From positions 1 through 40,952 of the forward strand of contig CALVVH010000005.1 in the NCBI GenBank assembly GCA_944363805.1: DNA of 40,952 nt, read 5' to 3'. The notes under the pieces were generated by a model, which worked only from the letters and a program-made list of their open reading frames with translations, did no database searches and was not told where the DNA came from. Positions 1 through 7,941 of the stretch are shown piece after piece. The stretch's first letter is position 1, and the number at the start of each line of letters is the position of its first letter. This DNA comes from an uncultured Bacilli bacterium. GTDB lineage: Bacteria > Bacillota_I > Bacilli_A > RF39 > UBA660. The position numbers and the translations under genes are program-made.

Positions 1-290
1 ATAAACTAGGGGCGAAGAAAGGCTCGTCTTCGCGCCTTTACGGTGCGAGGCGAGCGGGGTAAAAATTGGGCTACGAGTGATAAAGGTTGATAGAATAGAT
101 TGATGAAATTTAAAAGCCGCGTCTGCACCGTAGGTGCAGGTGTAGTAGTTATGTTTTAATTACTTTTGCTATAAAAAGTTAAGATTGAAAAACTTAATTG
201 ATGAATATCCTGCTCCAACTGACCAACGGAAAGCTGGAGCAGGCAAGCCCCTCGCGGCTATTAACCGCGCGGGGCCGCCGCAAAGTGTCA
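1..290. other. GC-rich, hairpin-dense non-coding stretch upstream of ruvA
   Basis: No convincing gene lies before the ruvA start at 315, and the base composition is far richer in G+C than the surrounding genes, as is typical of structured RNA in AT-rich genomes. Visible stems: GCGAAGA (12-18) with TCTTCGC (27-33); CGCCT (33-37) with AGGCG (48-52); CTGCACC (123-129) with GGTGCAG (133-139). TACGGTGC (39-46) is also perfectly complementary to GCACCGTA (125-132), which would compete with the last hairpin. The stretch may be the 3' part of a structured RNA that starts outside the window. I looked for RNase P, tmRNA, SRP and common riboswitch signatures and recognised none. Strand is probably plus, but this is inferred only from the direction of ruvA. 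Confidence 0.4.
209..275 (+). promoter_or_regulatory. Two strong hairpins in the ruvA leader
   Basis: CCTGCTCCA (209-217) pairs perfectly with TGGAGCAGG (235-243) across a 17-base loop. GCCCC-T-CGCGG (247-257) pairs with CCGCG-C-GGGGC (265-275) across a 7-base loop with one mismatch. No T-run follows, so these are not ordinary intrinsic terminators. They end about 30 bases before the ruvA ribosome site (306-310). They could be leader regulation of ruvA, RNA processing sites, or the 3' domain of the structured region starting at 1. Confidence 0.45.
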
Positions 291-314
291 ACAAAATGTA
301 AATATGGAGGTAAC

Positions 315-872
315 ATGTATAGTTATATAATAGGTAATGTAAGTGAGATTAATAGTAATAGTATAGTTTTGGAATGTTGTAAGATTGGGTACTTAATATA
401 TGTACCTAATCCTTTTAGTTATAAGATTGGTGAAGAATATAAAGTATATGTTTATAATAAGATTGGTGAAGATGAATATAGCTTATATGGCTTTAAGACT
501 AAAGACGAATATGAACTATTTCTTAAGTTAATTAGTGTTAAGGGGTTAGGTGCTAAACTTGCTTTGCCGATTTTAGCCACTGGTTCAATTGCTGGTATCA
601 TCGATGCTATAGATCGAGAAAATATACTTTATTTAACCAAGTTCCCGAAGATTGGTGAAAAATTAGCCCGTCAAATTATACTAGATTTAAAAGGTAAATT
701 AAATTTTGAAGTTAGTGAAGAATTAATAAACGATGAAACAGAAGATCTAATTGACACTCTTACTGCTCTTGGTTATAAGTCTAGTGAGATTAAGAAAGTG
801 GTTGGTCAAATAGATAAGAGTTTAAGCTTAGAAGACCAGGTAAAAGAATCTTTAAAATTATTGTTAAAGTAG
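315..872 (+). CDS. ruvA: Holliday junction branch migration protein RuvA
   Basis: RuvA binds four-way DNA junctions as a tetramer and loads the RuvB hexameric motor during recombinational repair. The 185-residue protein has an N-terminal OB-fold (about 1-62), two helix-hairpin-helix motifs (KGLGAK at 76-81 and PKIGEKLARQ at 111-120) and a C-terminal three-helix domain (about 142-185) that normally contacts RuvB. An upstream in-frame start at 198 exists, but its first 39 codons run through the GC-rich hairpins and do not resemble RuvA; ATG 315 has GGAGG at 306-310, so I start there. The usual partner ruvB does not follow: a prepilin gene starts 8 bases after the stop, so ruvB must lie elsewhere. 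Confidence 0.93.
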   Translation: MYSYIIGNVSEINSNSIVLECCKIGYLIYVPNPFSYKIGEEYKVYVYNKIGEDEYSLYGFKTKDEYELFLKLISVKGLGAKLALPILATGSIAGIIDAIDRENILYLTKFPKIGEKLARQIILDLKGKLNFEVSEELINDETEDLIDTLTALGYKSSEIKKVVGQIDKSLSLEDQVKESLKLLLK

Positions 873-880
873 GGATGAAT

Positions 881-1330
881 ATGAAGAATAAAGGATTTAC
901 ATTAGTAGAGTTGATGGTTGTTATTGTAATTATTGTCATCGTTTCGACGATTGGTTTTGGAGGAGTGGCCTTAGTCCAACAAAAAACTAAAGAAGCCTTA
1001 TGGGATAGTAAAGTCGATATAATTGAAAGTGCTGCCGTAGTTTATGGTGAAGATAATTTAAATAGACTAGTTAATACCTGTACAGTTGCTGGCGTAACAA
1101 AAACTAGTTGTTTAACAACAACTGTTGGAGACTTAATTGAATTAAACTATATTCGAACTGATGAAAGGGATGAAGATGATAATCCTGTAATAATCAATGA
1201 ATCTCTTCCAGAAGATGATGCCAACTATTATGCTAATAATCTAGAAGTCTTTATCTATCTTGAAGAAAAAAGCGGAGTAGTCTATGCTAAACTTAATTAT
1301 GAAGAAAACTCTGAAAATACGGAAAGTTAG
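881..1330 (+). CDS. Type IV prepilin / pseudopilin-like protein
   Basis: The 149-residue product begins with a short basic leader and the class III prepilin signal KGFTLVE followed by a hydrophobic helix, the hallmark of type IV pilins and ComG-type pseudopilins. A prepilin peptidase would cut between Gly and Phe, and the helix would pack in the filament core. The globular part holds two closely spaced cysteines (NTC...SC) that could form a disulfide. ATG 881 has AGGG at 871-874 with a 6-base spacer; an in-frame ATG at 875 is too close to it. The gene directly follows ruvA and ends in a terminator, so the two may be cotranscribed. No assembly ATPase or peptidase is near. The rest of the protein resembles the small product at 34477. 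Confidence 0.8.
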   Translation: MKNKGFTLVELMVVIVIIVIVSTIGFGGVALVQQKTKEALWDSKVDIIESAAVVYGEDNLNRLVNTCTVAGVTKTSCLTTTVGDLIELNYIRTDERDEDDNPVIINESLPEDDANYYANNLEVFIYLEEKSGVVYAKLNYEENSENTES

Positions 1331-1347
1331 AAAACTTTCTTTTTTTT
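1322..1347 (+). terminator. Intrinsic terminator of ruvA-prepilin
   Basis: GAAAGTT (1322-1328) pairs with AACTTTC (1333-1339) over a 4-base loop and is followed by eight T (1340-1347). The stem overlaps the prepilin stop codon. Confidence 0.85.
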
Positions 1348-1359
1348 ATTAGAAAAGTG

Positions 1360-1368
1360 TGATAGAAT
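1360..1368 (+). promoter_or_regulatory. Candidate extended -10 promoter of ppdK
   Basis: TG-A-TAGAAT matches an extended -10 box between the upstream terminator and the ppdK ribosome site. There is no good -35, and the predicted start would leave a very short leader. Confidence 0.4.
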
Positions 1369-1385
1369 TAAAATGGAGGATAATT

Positions 1386-4013
1386 ATGGAAAAATATGTG
1401 TATTTGTTTAATGAAGGAAACAAAGATATGCGAAATCTTCTTGGAGGTAAGGGAGCTAATTTAGCGGAAATGACCAACATTGGCCTTCCTGTTCCTCGAG
1501 GATTTACGGTTACAACGGAAGCTTGTAACAAATACTACGACGACGGAAAAGTTCTTGCTGATTCCATCGTGGAAGAAATTAAGGAAAATCTAGCTAAGCT
1601 AGAAGAAATTACAGGCAAGAAATTTGGAGACTTAGAAAATCCCCTTTTAGTAAGTGTTCGAAGCGGGGCTAGAACAAGTATGCCAGGAATGATGGATACA
1701 GTCTTGAATCTTGGTTTAAATGATGAAATTGCTGAGGCTTTTGCTAAGAAAATCGATAATAAGAGATTTGTTTATGATTCTTACAGAAGATTTATTCAAA
1801 TGTTTGCTGATGTTGTAAAGGGATACTCAAAAAGTAAGTTTGAAAATATAATTGATGAAGTTAAAGCTGAAAAAGGGGTAAAGGACGATATCGAATTAGA
1901 TGAAAATGATATGATAGCTTTGACTGACAAATTCAAAGTTGCTTATAAAGAATTTGCTGGGGAAGATTTTCCACAAGACCCATTCACTCAACTTATCGAA
2001 GCTGTTAAAGCTGTATTTAGAAGTTGGAATAATGAACGAGCAATTTATTACCGAAGAATAAATGATATTCCTGGTTCTTGGGGAACTGCTGTAAATGTTC
2101 AAGAAATGGTTTATGGTAATAGTGGCAACACTTCTGGTACTGGTGTAGCATTTACGAGAAACCCAGCGACTGGCGAAAAAAAATTATTTGGTGAATACTT
2201 GATTAACGCCCAAGGCGAAGACGTTGTTGCGGGTATTAGAACTCCAAGTGAAATTGATACATTAAAGCAAGAGATGCCAGAAGTTTATGATGAATTTGCT
2301 AAAATTGCTCAAATGCTTGAAGATCATTATAATGATATGCAAGATATGGAATTTACAATTGAAAATGGTAAACTATTTATATTACAAACTAGAAATGGTA
2401 AAAGAACCGCTACTGCTGCAGTAAAAATAGCAGTCGACTTAGTAAATGAAGGTAAGATAAGTAAAGAAGATGCTGTTCTTATGGTTGATCCAAAACAACT
2501 TGATGCTTTACTTCACCCAACATTTACTGCAGATGCTTTAAAAACTGGTAAAGTAATTGGTCGTGGTTTGGCGGCTTCTCCAGGAGCTGGTACTGGTCAT
2601 ATTTACTTTACAGCGGAAGATGTAATCAAAGCTCATGATGAAGGCATTGATGCTATTCTTGTTCGTCTTGAAACATCACCAGAAGACATTGAGGGAATGA
2701 ATTCAAGTAAAGGCGTTCTAACTCTTCGCGGTGGTATGACTAGCCATGCTGCTGTTGTTGCTCGTGGTATGGGTATTTGTTGCGTATCTGGTGTTGGAAC
2801 ATTTAGTATTGATGAAGAAGCCAAAATTCTTAAAACCGGTGATGGTGAAGAATTTAAAGAAGGCGATTATATCTCCATTGATGGATCAACTGGTAATGTT
2901 TATGCCGGAAAACTTGAAATGCAAGAAGCATCAATTAGTGGTGACTTTGAAACATTTATGTCTTGGGCTGATGAGGCTAGAGATCTAAAAGTTAGAACTA
3001 ATGCAGATACTCCAAGAGATGCAAAACAAGCAAGAACTTTTGGTGCTGAAGGTATCGGCCTTTGTCGAACAGAACACATGTTTTTTGAAAAGGATAGAAT
3101 ATTTAACTTTAGAAAGATGATTTGTGCAACTACATTAGAAGAAAGAAAAGCCGCTCTTGAAAAGATATTACCTTATCAAAGAAGTGACTTTGAAGGATTG
3201 TTTGAAGCAATGGCTCCATATAGTGTTGTCATAAGATACTTAGATCCACCTCTACATGAATTCTTGCCAAAGCTACCTCATGAAATAAAAGAATTAGCGG
3301 AAGACTTAGGTAAAAGTGAAGAAGAGTTACATCGGATTATCGATTCATTAAAAGAATTTAACCCAATGATGGGGCATAGAGGTTGTCGTTTAGCTATTAC
3401 TTATCCGGAAATTGCTGAAATGCAAACTAGAGCTGTAATTGAAGCAGCAATTAATGTCGGTAAAAAAGGTATAAATGTTACTCCGGAAATAATGATACCA
3501 CTTGTCGGAGATGTAAATGAACTTAAATATGTTAAGGAAATCGTTGTTAAAGTAGCTGACGAAATAATTAAAGAAGCTGGTGTCGATTTAAAATACGAAG
3601 TTGGTACTATGATTGAAATACCAAGAGCAGCCTTACTAGCAGATAAGATTGCAACTGAAGCGGAATTCTTTAGTTTTGGTACTAACGACTTAACTCAAAT
3701 GACTTTTGGCTTTAGTCGTGATGACGCTGGCAAGTTCTTAGAATCATATTACGAAAAAGGTATTTTTGAAAGTGACCCATTTGCTCATATTGACACAGCT
3801 GGCGTTGGGGAATTAATGAAAATAGCTAGTGAAAAAGGACGTAAGACTAGAAAAGACATAAGTCTTGGAATATGTGGTGAACATGGTGGAGATCCAGCAA
3901 GTATTGCTTTCTGTGATTCTCTAGGATTCAATTATGTATCTTGCTCACCATTTAGAGTACCTATTGCTAGACTTGCTGCTGCTCAAGCTGCAATAAGAAG
4001 AAAACTAAAATAG
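1386..4013 (+). CDS. ppdK: Pyruvate, phosphate dikinase
   Basis: PPDK reversibly converts pyruvate, ATP and phosphate to PEP, AMP and pyrophosphate (EC 2.7.9.1). In anaerobes it often runs in the glycolytic direction with pyrophosphate. The 875-residue length is normal. The N-terminal ATP-grasp domain starts with GGKGANLAEM; the central swivelling domain carries the phospho-histidine motif GGMTSHAAV (His about 454); the C-terminal PEP/pyruvate barrel has GLCRTEHMF and the catalytic Cys in GICGEHGGDP (about 830). ATG 1386 has GGAGGA at 1375-1380; an upstream in-frame ATG at 1359 lacks a ribosome site. It is a single-gene unit between two terminators. Confidence 0.97.
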   Translation: MEKYVYLFNEGNKDMRNLLGGKGANLAEMTNIGLPVPRGFTVTTEACNKYYDDGKVLADSIVEEIKENLAKLEEITGKKFGDLENPLLVSVRSGARTSMPGMMDTVLNLGLNDEIAEAFAKKIDNKRFVYDSYRRFIQMFADVVKGYSKSKFENIIDEVKAEKGVKDDIELDENDMIALTDKFKVAYKEFAGEDFPQDPFTQLIEAVKAVFRSWNNERAIYYRRINDIPGSWGTAVNVQEMVYGNSGNTSGTGVAFTRNPATGEKKLFGEYLINAQGEDVVAGIRTPSEIDTLKQEMPEVYDEFAKIAQMLEDHYNDMQDMEFTIENGKLFILQTRNGKRTATAAVKIAVDLVNEGKISKEDAVLMVDPKQLDALLHPTFTADALKTGKVIGRGLAASPGAGTGHIYFTAEDVIKAHDEGIDAILVRLETSPEDIEGMNSSKGVLTLRGGMTSHAAVVARGMGICCVSGVGTFSIDEEAKILKTGDGEEFKEGDYISIDGSTGNVYAGKLEMQEASISGDFETFMSWADEARDLKVRTNADTPRDAKQARTFGAEGIGLCRTEHMFFEKDRIFNFRKMICATTLEERKAALEKILPYQRSDFEGLFEAMAPYSVVIRYLDPPLHEFLPKLPHEIKELAEDLGKSEEELHRIIDSLKEFNPMMGHRGCRLAITYPEIAEMQTRAVIEAAINVGKKGINVTPEIMIPLVGDVNELKYVKEIVVKVADEIIKEAGVDLKYEVGTMIEIPRAALLADKIATEAEFFSFGTNDLTQMTFGFSRDDAGKFLESYYEKGIFESDPFAHIDTAGVGELMKIASEKGRKTRKDISLGICGEHGGDPASIAFCDSLGFNYVSCSPFRVPIARLAAAQAAIRRKLK

Positions 4014-4041
4014 AAATAGTATAATTGTATATTATATTTGA

Positions 4042-4071
4042 AAACTTCATCTAAATTGGTGAAGTTTTTTT
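4042..4071 (+). terminator. Intrinsic terminator of ppdK
   Basis: AAACTTCA (4042-4049) pairs with TGAAGTTT (4060-4067), followed by a T-run to 4071. Confidence 0.85.
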
Positions 4072-4107
4072 ATCTTATAGGAAATTGCATTATTTAGTAA
4101 AAATCAA

Positions 4108-4136
4108 TTGACATACATACATTTGTTTGCTATAAT
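4108..4136 (+). promoter_or_regulatory. Consensus sigma-A promoter, no obvious gene downstream
   Basis: A perfect TTGACA (4108-4113) and perfect TATAAT (4131-4136) are separated by 17 bases. No coding gene on the plus strand starts in the next 500 bases. The transcript would carry AAGGGGGG (4151-4157 area) without a usable start codon and run into the candidate structured RNA. Confidence 0.8.
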
Positions 4137-4207
4137 TGGTTTATCAACTAAGGGGGGTGAATAGAATATAGTTGAAATAATAAGAAAAAATATGTATTAA
4201 TTGAGTG

Positions 4208-4606
4208 TTATAATAATGGAACATATAGTAGGGTGGCGACCATCCGAAACTGGTCTATGGAGAGTTCGAAGGACTCTGTGAAGTAGAAATGCCTTGTAGT
4301 GATGCAAGGATGCCAAACTTGTTTGGCTTTTGTTCTATTGTTGCTAATAATATTGGCGTTTAAAGTAATTTTTTCTGATGCCTTATCATAATCTTCTGTC
4401 AAAGCTAACAATGAATCAACACTAACTTGATAAAAATTAGTTAAGGTGACTAAATGTTGTAGAGTTATCATTTTAACATTTAATTCAAAATGGATATAAA
4501 GAGATCTACTTATATTTAGGATATGAGCAATTTGTTTTTGTGTATAACCATAATAAGTTCTAATATCTTTGAGTCTTTCTCCAATGCTATAACGAATGTT
4601 GCGCAT
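4208..4606 (-). CDS. XRE-family helix-turn-helix regulator
   Basis: Residues about 6-64 (numbered from Met 4606) form a Cro/C1-type HTH domain: GERLKDIRTYYGYTQKQIAHILNIS and a second helix pair ending in VSVDSLLAL. This domain binds DNA as a repressor or activator. ATG 4606 is chosen because TAGGATGTGA, close to an ideal ribosome site, lies just upstream. The tail after about residue 85 looks unlike a conserved domain and is encoded antisense to the structured RNA at 4221-4335, so the original gene may have been shorter and the frame open by chance. It is transcribed away from the SPFH operon, with starts about 165 bases apart, and could control that operon or itself. Confidence 0.7.
   Translation of the reverse strand: MRNIRYSIGERLKDIRTYYGYTQKQIAHILNISRSLYIHFELNVKMITLQHLVTLTNFYQVSVDSLLALTEDYDKASEKITLNANIISNNRTKAKQVWHPCITTRHFYFTESFELSIDQFRMVATLLYVPLL
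4221..4335 (+). ncRNA. Candidate small structured RNA
   Basis: An extended -10 box, TG-T-TATAAT, lies at 4206-4214, so a transcript would start near 4221. The following 110 bases fold into successive stems: GGGTGG/CCATCC, or alternatively GACCA/TGGTC; AGAGTTC/GGACTCT with a GAA loop; CCTTG/CAAGG; and a final GCCAAA/TTTGGC (about 4313-4328) followed by a T-rich tail, like a terminator. It sits antisense to the 3' third of the XRE gene. I recognise no known RNA family in it. The reverse strand has no T-run after the last stem, which favours plus-strand transcription. Confidence 0.4.
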
Positions 4607-4685
4607 ATACAATCACATCCTAACTAATAAAATTTTACATTTTCTAAAAAACAATTGCGAAAAGTGTACCAATACCGAAAATTCG

Positions 4686-4694
4686 TGTTATAAT
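4686..4694 (+). promoter_or_regulatory. Extended -10 promoter of the SPFH operon
   Basis: TG-T-TATAAT, identical to the box at 4206-4214. No -35 match is at the proper distance. Start of transcription would be about 4701, right at the leader ORF ribosome site. Confidence 0.55.
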
Positions 4695-4713
4695 ATGAAA
4701 AAGGAGAAGTTGT

Positions 4714-4755
4714 ATGATAGGAAAATTAAGACATAAAGTGAAGCTTAAAAAGTAA
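4714..4755 (+). CDS. 13-residue basic leader peptide ORF
   Basis: AAGGAG (4701-4706) is followed at a good distance by ATG 4714 and a 13-codon frame, MIGKLRHKVKLKK, ending in TAA at 4753. The SPFH gene starts 14 bases later with its own GAGGAG. Seven of the thirteen residues are Lys, Arg or His. It may be a leader peptide that tunes translation of the operon or a small peptide in its own right; a chance ORF is possible, but the ribosome site is strong. Confidence 0.45.
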   Translation: MIGKLRHKVKLKK

Positions 4756-4769
4756 AAGAGGAGTAAATT

Positions 4770-5915
4770 ATGAAGTTATATGATGTAATTAAATATGAAG
4801 GTGAAAATGAAACCATTATTTGGAAACATGAAAAAGAAGATTTTACAATTGGTTCTCAACTGATTGTCCATGAATCACAAGAGGCCATTTTCTTTTTAAA
4901 TGGTCAAGCCCTAGATGTTTTTGGCCCCGGAAAATATACGTTAGAAACCGAGAATTTGCCATTGTTAACAAAAGTTATAAATCTTACCACAACCGGTGGT
5001 GAAGAACAGTTTCATTGTGAAATATACTTTATTAATATGGTTGAACATTTAGCTATTAAATGGGGAACTGACAGTAAAATTCAATATATGGAACCAACCT
5101 ATAATTTTCCTATATATATTGGCGCTAGTGGAGAAATGTCTATTGCTATTAATAACGCAAAAAAATTACTAGTAAAATTAGTGGGCACTGAACCATATTT
5201 GACAAAAGATAGATTAATTTCTTATTTTAAATCATTTCTAATGATAAGATTAAAACCATACTTATCTCGTTATATACGTGAAAATAAAATTAATATTTTT
5301 GAAGTAGATGAAAAATTAGAAAGCATATCCTCAGCTGTAAAAGATAAGTTAATAGATGATTTTGCTGAATATGGTATTAATTTGAAACAATTTTTTATTA
5401 CAACTATAGTTAAGCCAGATGGCGATGAACAATTTGAAAAGTTTAAAGAACTATATTTTAGACAATATGCTGACGTAGCTGAAGCAGAACTTCAACAAAA
5501 GGTCGGTATAATAAATCAACAGACTGAATCGAAAAAAATGATAATAGAAGCCGAAGGTATAGCTGAAAAAAGAAAACGAGAAGGATACACTTATCAAGAA
5601 GAACGCAGTTACGATGTAGCCGAAAAGATAGCTGAAAATGAAGGTGCTGGGAATTTTTCTAGCGCTGGCATCGGCATGGGAATAATGACTAGCATCGGTG
5701 GTGCAGTAAACAATACCTTTGGTGGTGCTATGAGTAATATGCAGTTAAATTCTGAAAATTGTTGTCAAAACTGCGGAACTAAATTGGAAACAAATCAAAA
5801 ATTCTGTGGAAACTGTGGATACGAAATAACCAAACCAAATGTCTGCCCATACTGTTCTTATAAATTTTCAAAAGATAGTAAGTTTTGCCCAAATTGTGGA
5901 AAGGAAAGAGGATAG
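4770..5915 (+). CDS. SPFH-domain protein with C-terminal double zinc ribbon
   Basis: The 381-residue protein starts with an SPFH/band-7 type domain (about 20-215; NGQALDVFGPGKYTLETENLPLL) like Bacillus YdjI and the so-called virion core proteins. A charged coiled-coil stretch follows (about 225-290), then a Gly/Ser/Met-rich linker (about 295-326) and two zinc ribbons (Cys 332/335/346/349 and 359/362/373/376). SPFH proteins oligomerise at membranes as scaffolds; the family is linked to envelope stress and phage-shock modules in Bacillus. It has no N-terminal membrane segment. It is first in an operon with a membrane protein (3 bases later) and another zinc-ribbon protein. The shared zinc ribbons suggest assembly of the products. 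Exact function is unknown. Confidence 0.8.
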   Translation: MKLYDVIKYEGENETIIWKHEKEDFTIGSQLIVHESQEAIFFLNGQALDVFGPGKYTLETENLPLLTKVINLTTTGGEEQFHCEIYFINMVEHLAIKWGTDSKIQYMEPTYNFPIYIGASGEMSIAINNAKKLLVKLVGTEPYLTKDRLISYFKSFLMIRLKPYLSRYIRENKINIFEVDEKLESISSAVKDKLIDDFAEYGINLKQFFITTIVKPDGDEQFEKFKELYFRQYADVAEAELQQKVGIINQQTESKKMIIEAEGIAEKRKREGYTYQEERSYDVAEKIAENEGAGNFSSAGIGMGIMTSIGGAVNNTFGGAMSNMQLNSENCCQNCGTKLETNQKFCGNCGYEITKPNVCPYCSYKFSKDSKFCPNCGKERG

Positions 5916-5918
5916 CTA

Positions 5919-6572
5919 ATGAAAAAGAATTATTTCATACCAAATGTAATTGTTTTCGTTATTATTAGTATTATATTGTTTTTATTACCATTAGAATATA
6001 AAAATGTATCCTCGTTTGTATTTACTTATATTGTATATATTATCTTTACTGGATTTGGAATTTATTTAGTTCAAAAATGGCCCAAAGGTAATCTAAAAAA
6101 AGATGTAAACAATATAACAATTTTGAGTATGCACGCTTTATTTCAGATTATACTAATTATTTTGCTTTTCTGTAGTAGATGCATTTTTATTTCAGAATAT
6201 TTAACATTGATTATATTGACGGTAATTTTAGGAATATACATATTACTATTTTATTTATTCTCTCAAGTTAAACAATTAATCAATAAAACAGAAGATAAAA
6301 TTATTGAAAGAACTAAAAATGCCCAAAAATGGCAAGCGAAATTAGAAATACTGGTTTTGAATAATCAGAATAAGAATATTACAAAAAATTTGCAAAAAAT
6401 TTATGAAACTGTAAAATATATGGATTCTACTTCACATGAAGAAGTTCAAAAAGTGGATGAACAAATAAACGAAATATTTAGCAAAATAAAAGATGATATA
6501 ACAACTGTTGAAATCGAACAATTGACTAAATTATTTAATGAAAGAAAAATCATATTAAAAAATAGTAAATAA
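5919..6572 (+). CDS. Four-helix membrane protein with cytoplasmic coiled coil
   Basis: I do not recognise a family. The 217-residue protein has four hydrophobic segments in the first about 120 residues (near 7-24, 33-52, 67-90 and 94-116), followed by a long charged helical tail (about 117-217) rich in Lys, Glu, Asn and Ile that should form a coiled coil in the cytoplasm. It lies between the SPFH gene and the CFI-box gene with gaps of 3 and 10 bases, so it is surely cotranscribed. It is a plausible membrane anchor for the SPFH and zinc-ribbon proteins, which lack membrane helices of their own. This is inference from context. Confidence 0.65.
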   Translation: MKKNYFIPNVIVFVIISIILFLLPLEYKNVSSFVFTYIVYIIFTGFGIYLVQKWPKGNLKKDVNNITILSMHALFQIILIILLFCSRCIFISEYLTLIILTVILGIYILLFYLFSQVKQLINKTEDKIIERTKNAQKWQAKLEILVLNNQNKNITKNLQKIYETVKYMDSTSHEEVQKVDEQINEIFSKIKDDITTVEIEQLTKLFNERKIILKNSK

Positions 6573-6582
6573 GGAGTAAATG

Positions 6583-7857
6583 ATGAAAAAAATAGTATGC
6601 GAAATGTGCGGAAGCACAGATTTAATGAAAAAAGATGGGGTATATGAATGCTTAAACTGCGGCACAAAATATTCCGTCGAAGAAGCTAAAAAAATGATGA
6701 TAGAAGGAAAAGTTGATGTTTCGGGAAGTAAAGTAAAAGTTGACAATTCAGATAAAATTGACAATTATTTAATGATGGCTCAAAATGCTTATAATACCAA
6801 AAATTTTAAAGAAACAGAAAATTATTGTAACAAAATAATAGAAAATGAGCCTAACAATTATAAGGCTTGGCTTTTAAAAGGTAAGGCAGCAGGATGGCAA
6901 TCCACTCTAGCCAAATTGAGATTAGAAGAAAGTGTAAATGCTTTTAATAAAGCATTAGATAACGCCCCAAAATCGGAAGAAAAGAAACTGAAAAAAGAAG
7001 TAGGAGGAGAAATAGAAGATTTAACGACAGCCCTAATGCAATTATGCTGTAATAATTTCGCCGAATTCCCCTCAAAACAAAATGAGAATTCCATCCGTGA
7101 AAATGTTTTGATAGCCCAAATACATAGTATTGTTCTCCTAGATAGGTGTGGTTTAAACCTAAAAGACTTCAAAAAGAACGTTGCCAATGAAATTAATATT
7201 GCCTGTGTAAGTGCTTGGAAAAATCATATTATAAAGGATTATAATGAAGATCCACACCCATCAAAATATGTTTTTGAACGATTTATTGAGCAGTGTTTTT
7301 CTTGTATAGATTTAACCCAAATAGCAATAGATTTATCCGAAGATGATGATGAGGAAGATATTACAAGATATAAAAATTTAATTACATATACAGAAAGTGC
7401 CATAAAGTCTTGTTCATATAAATATTCAGTTTCTAGTTATGGTGGGGGATATGTTACCGATTATTCGTTGACTAATGAAGCAAAAGAGAAAAATATTGAC
7501 AATATTATGAAATACCACCAAAAAATAAAAGAATTAGACCCCGAATACGAAATTCCCGAAAGACCAAATATTAATCAAACTACTGGTGGATGCTATGTTG
7601 CAACATGTGTATATGGCTCATATGATTGTCCTGAAGTTTGGACATTACGGCGTTTTAGAGATTACACTTTAGCCAAAACATGGTATGGCAGATTGTTTAT
7701 TCGTACTTACTATGCTATAAGTCCAACAATAGTTAAATATTTTGGAAAAACCAGTTGGTTTCAAACGATATGGAAAAGAAGATTAGATAAGTTAGTTCGT
7801 AAATTACAAGAAGAAGGAATAGAAAATACTCCATATGAAGACAAAAATTGGAAATAA
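6583..7857 (+). CDS. Zinc-ribbon / TPR protein with CFI-box C-terminal domain
   Basis: A TFIIB-like zinc ribbon (Cys 6, 9, 23, 26) opens the 424-residue protein. A TPR-like helical repeat region covers about 50-110 (NYCNKIIENEPNNYKAWLLKGKAA), followed by an uncharacterised helical middle. The C-terminus (about 335-405) begins GGCYVATCVYGSYDCPEVW and continues through RRFRDYTL and RTYYAISP, which I recognise as the CFI-box-CTERM type domain common at the ends of zinc-ribbon proteins in gut Firmicutes. Its role is unknown. Two adjacent ATGs exist at 6580 and 6583; AAGGAG at 6571-6576 is better spaced for 6583. It is last in the SPFH operon and is followed by a terminator. Confidence 0.75.
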   Translation: MKKIVCEMCGSTDLMKKDGVYECLNCGTKYSVEEAKKMMIEGKVDVSGSKVKVDNSDKIDNYLMMAQNAYNTKNFKETENYCNKIIENEPNNYKAWLLKGKAAGWQSTLAKLRLEESVNAFNKALDNAPKSEEKKLKKEVGGEIEDLTTALMQLCCNNFAEFPSKQNENSIRENVLIAQIHSIVLLDRCGLNLKDFKKNVANEINIACVSAWKNHIIKDYNEDPHPSKYVFERFIEQCFSCIDLTQIAIDLSEDDDEEDITRYKNLITYTESAIKSCSYKYSVSSYGGGYVTDYSLTNEAKEKNIDNIMKYHQKIKELDPEYEIPERPNINQTTGGCYVATCVYGSYDCPEVWTLRRFRDYTLAKTWYGRLFIRTYYAISPTIVKYFGKTSWFQTIWKRRLDKLVRKLQEEGIENTPYEDKNWK

Positions 7858-7941
7858 TAATGGGCCGTTAAATAATTAGTTTTTTATTCGAAGTCTCTTT
7901 TTGCATTATTGAGTTTCCCCATTTAAAAGGAAAAATAAAAG

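Noticed and set aside
1..290. RNase P, tmRNA or SRP RNA
   Set aside because: None of the conserved cores that I know (GAGGAAAGUC, tRNA-like tmRNA ends, SRP GGAAGCAGC loop) is present.
198..314. Longer N-terminus of RuvA from ATG 198
   Set aside because: The added 39 residues come from GC-rich hairpins, have no RuvA similarity, and the good ribosome site is at 306-310 for ATG 315.
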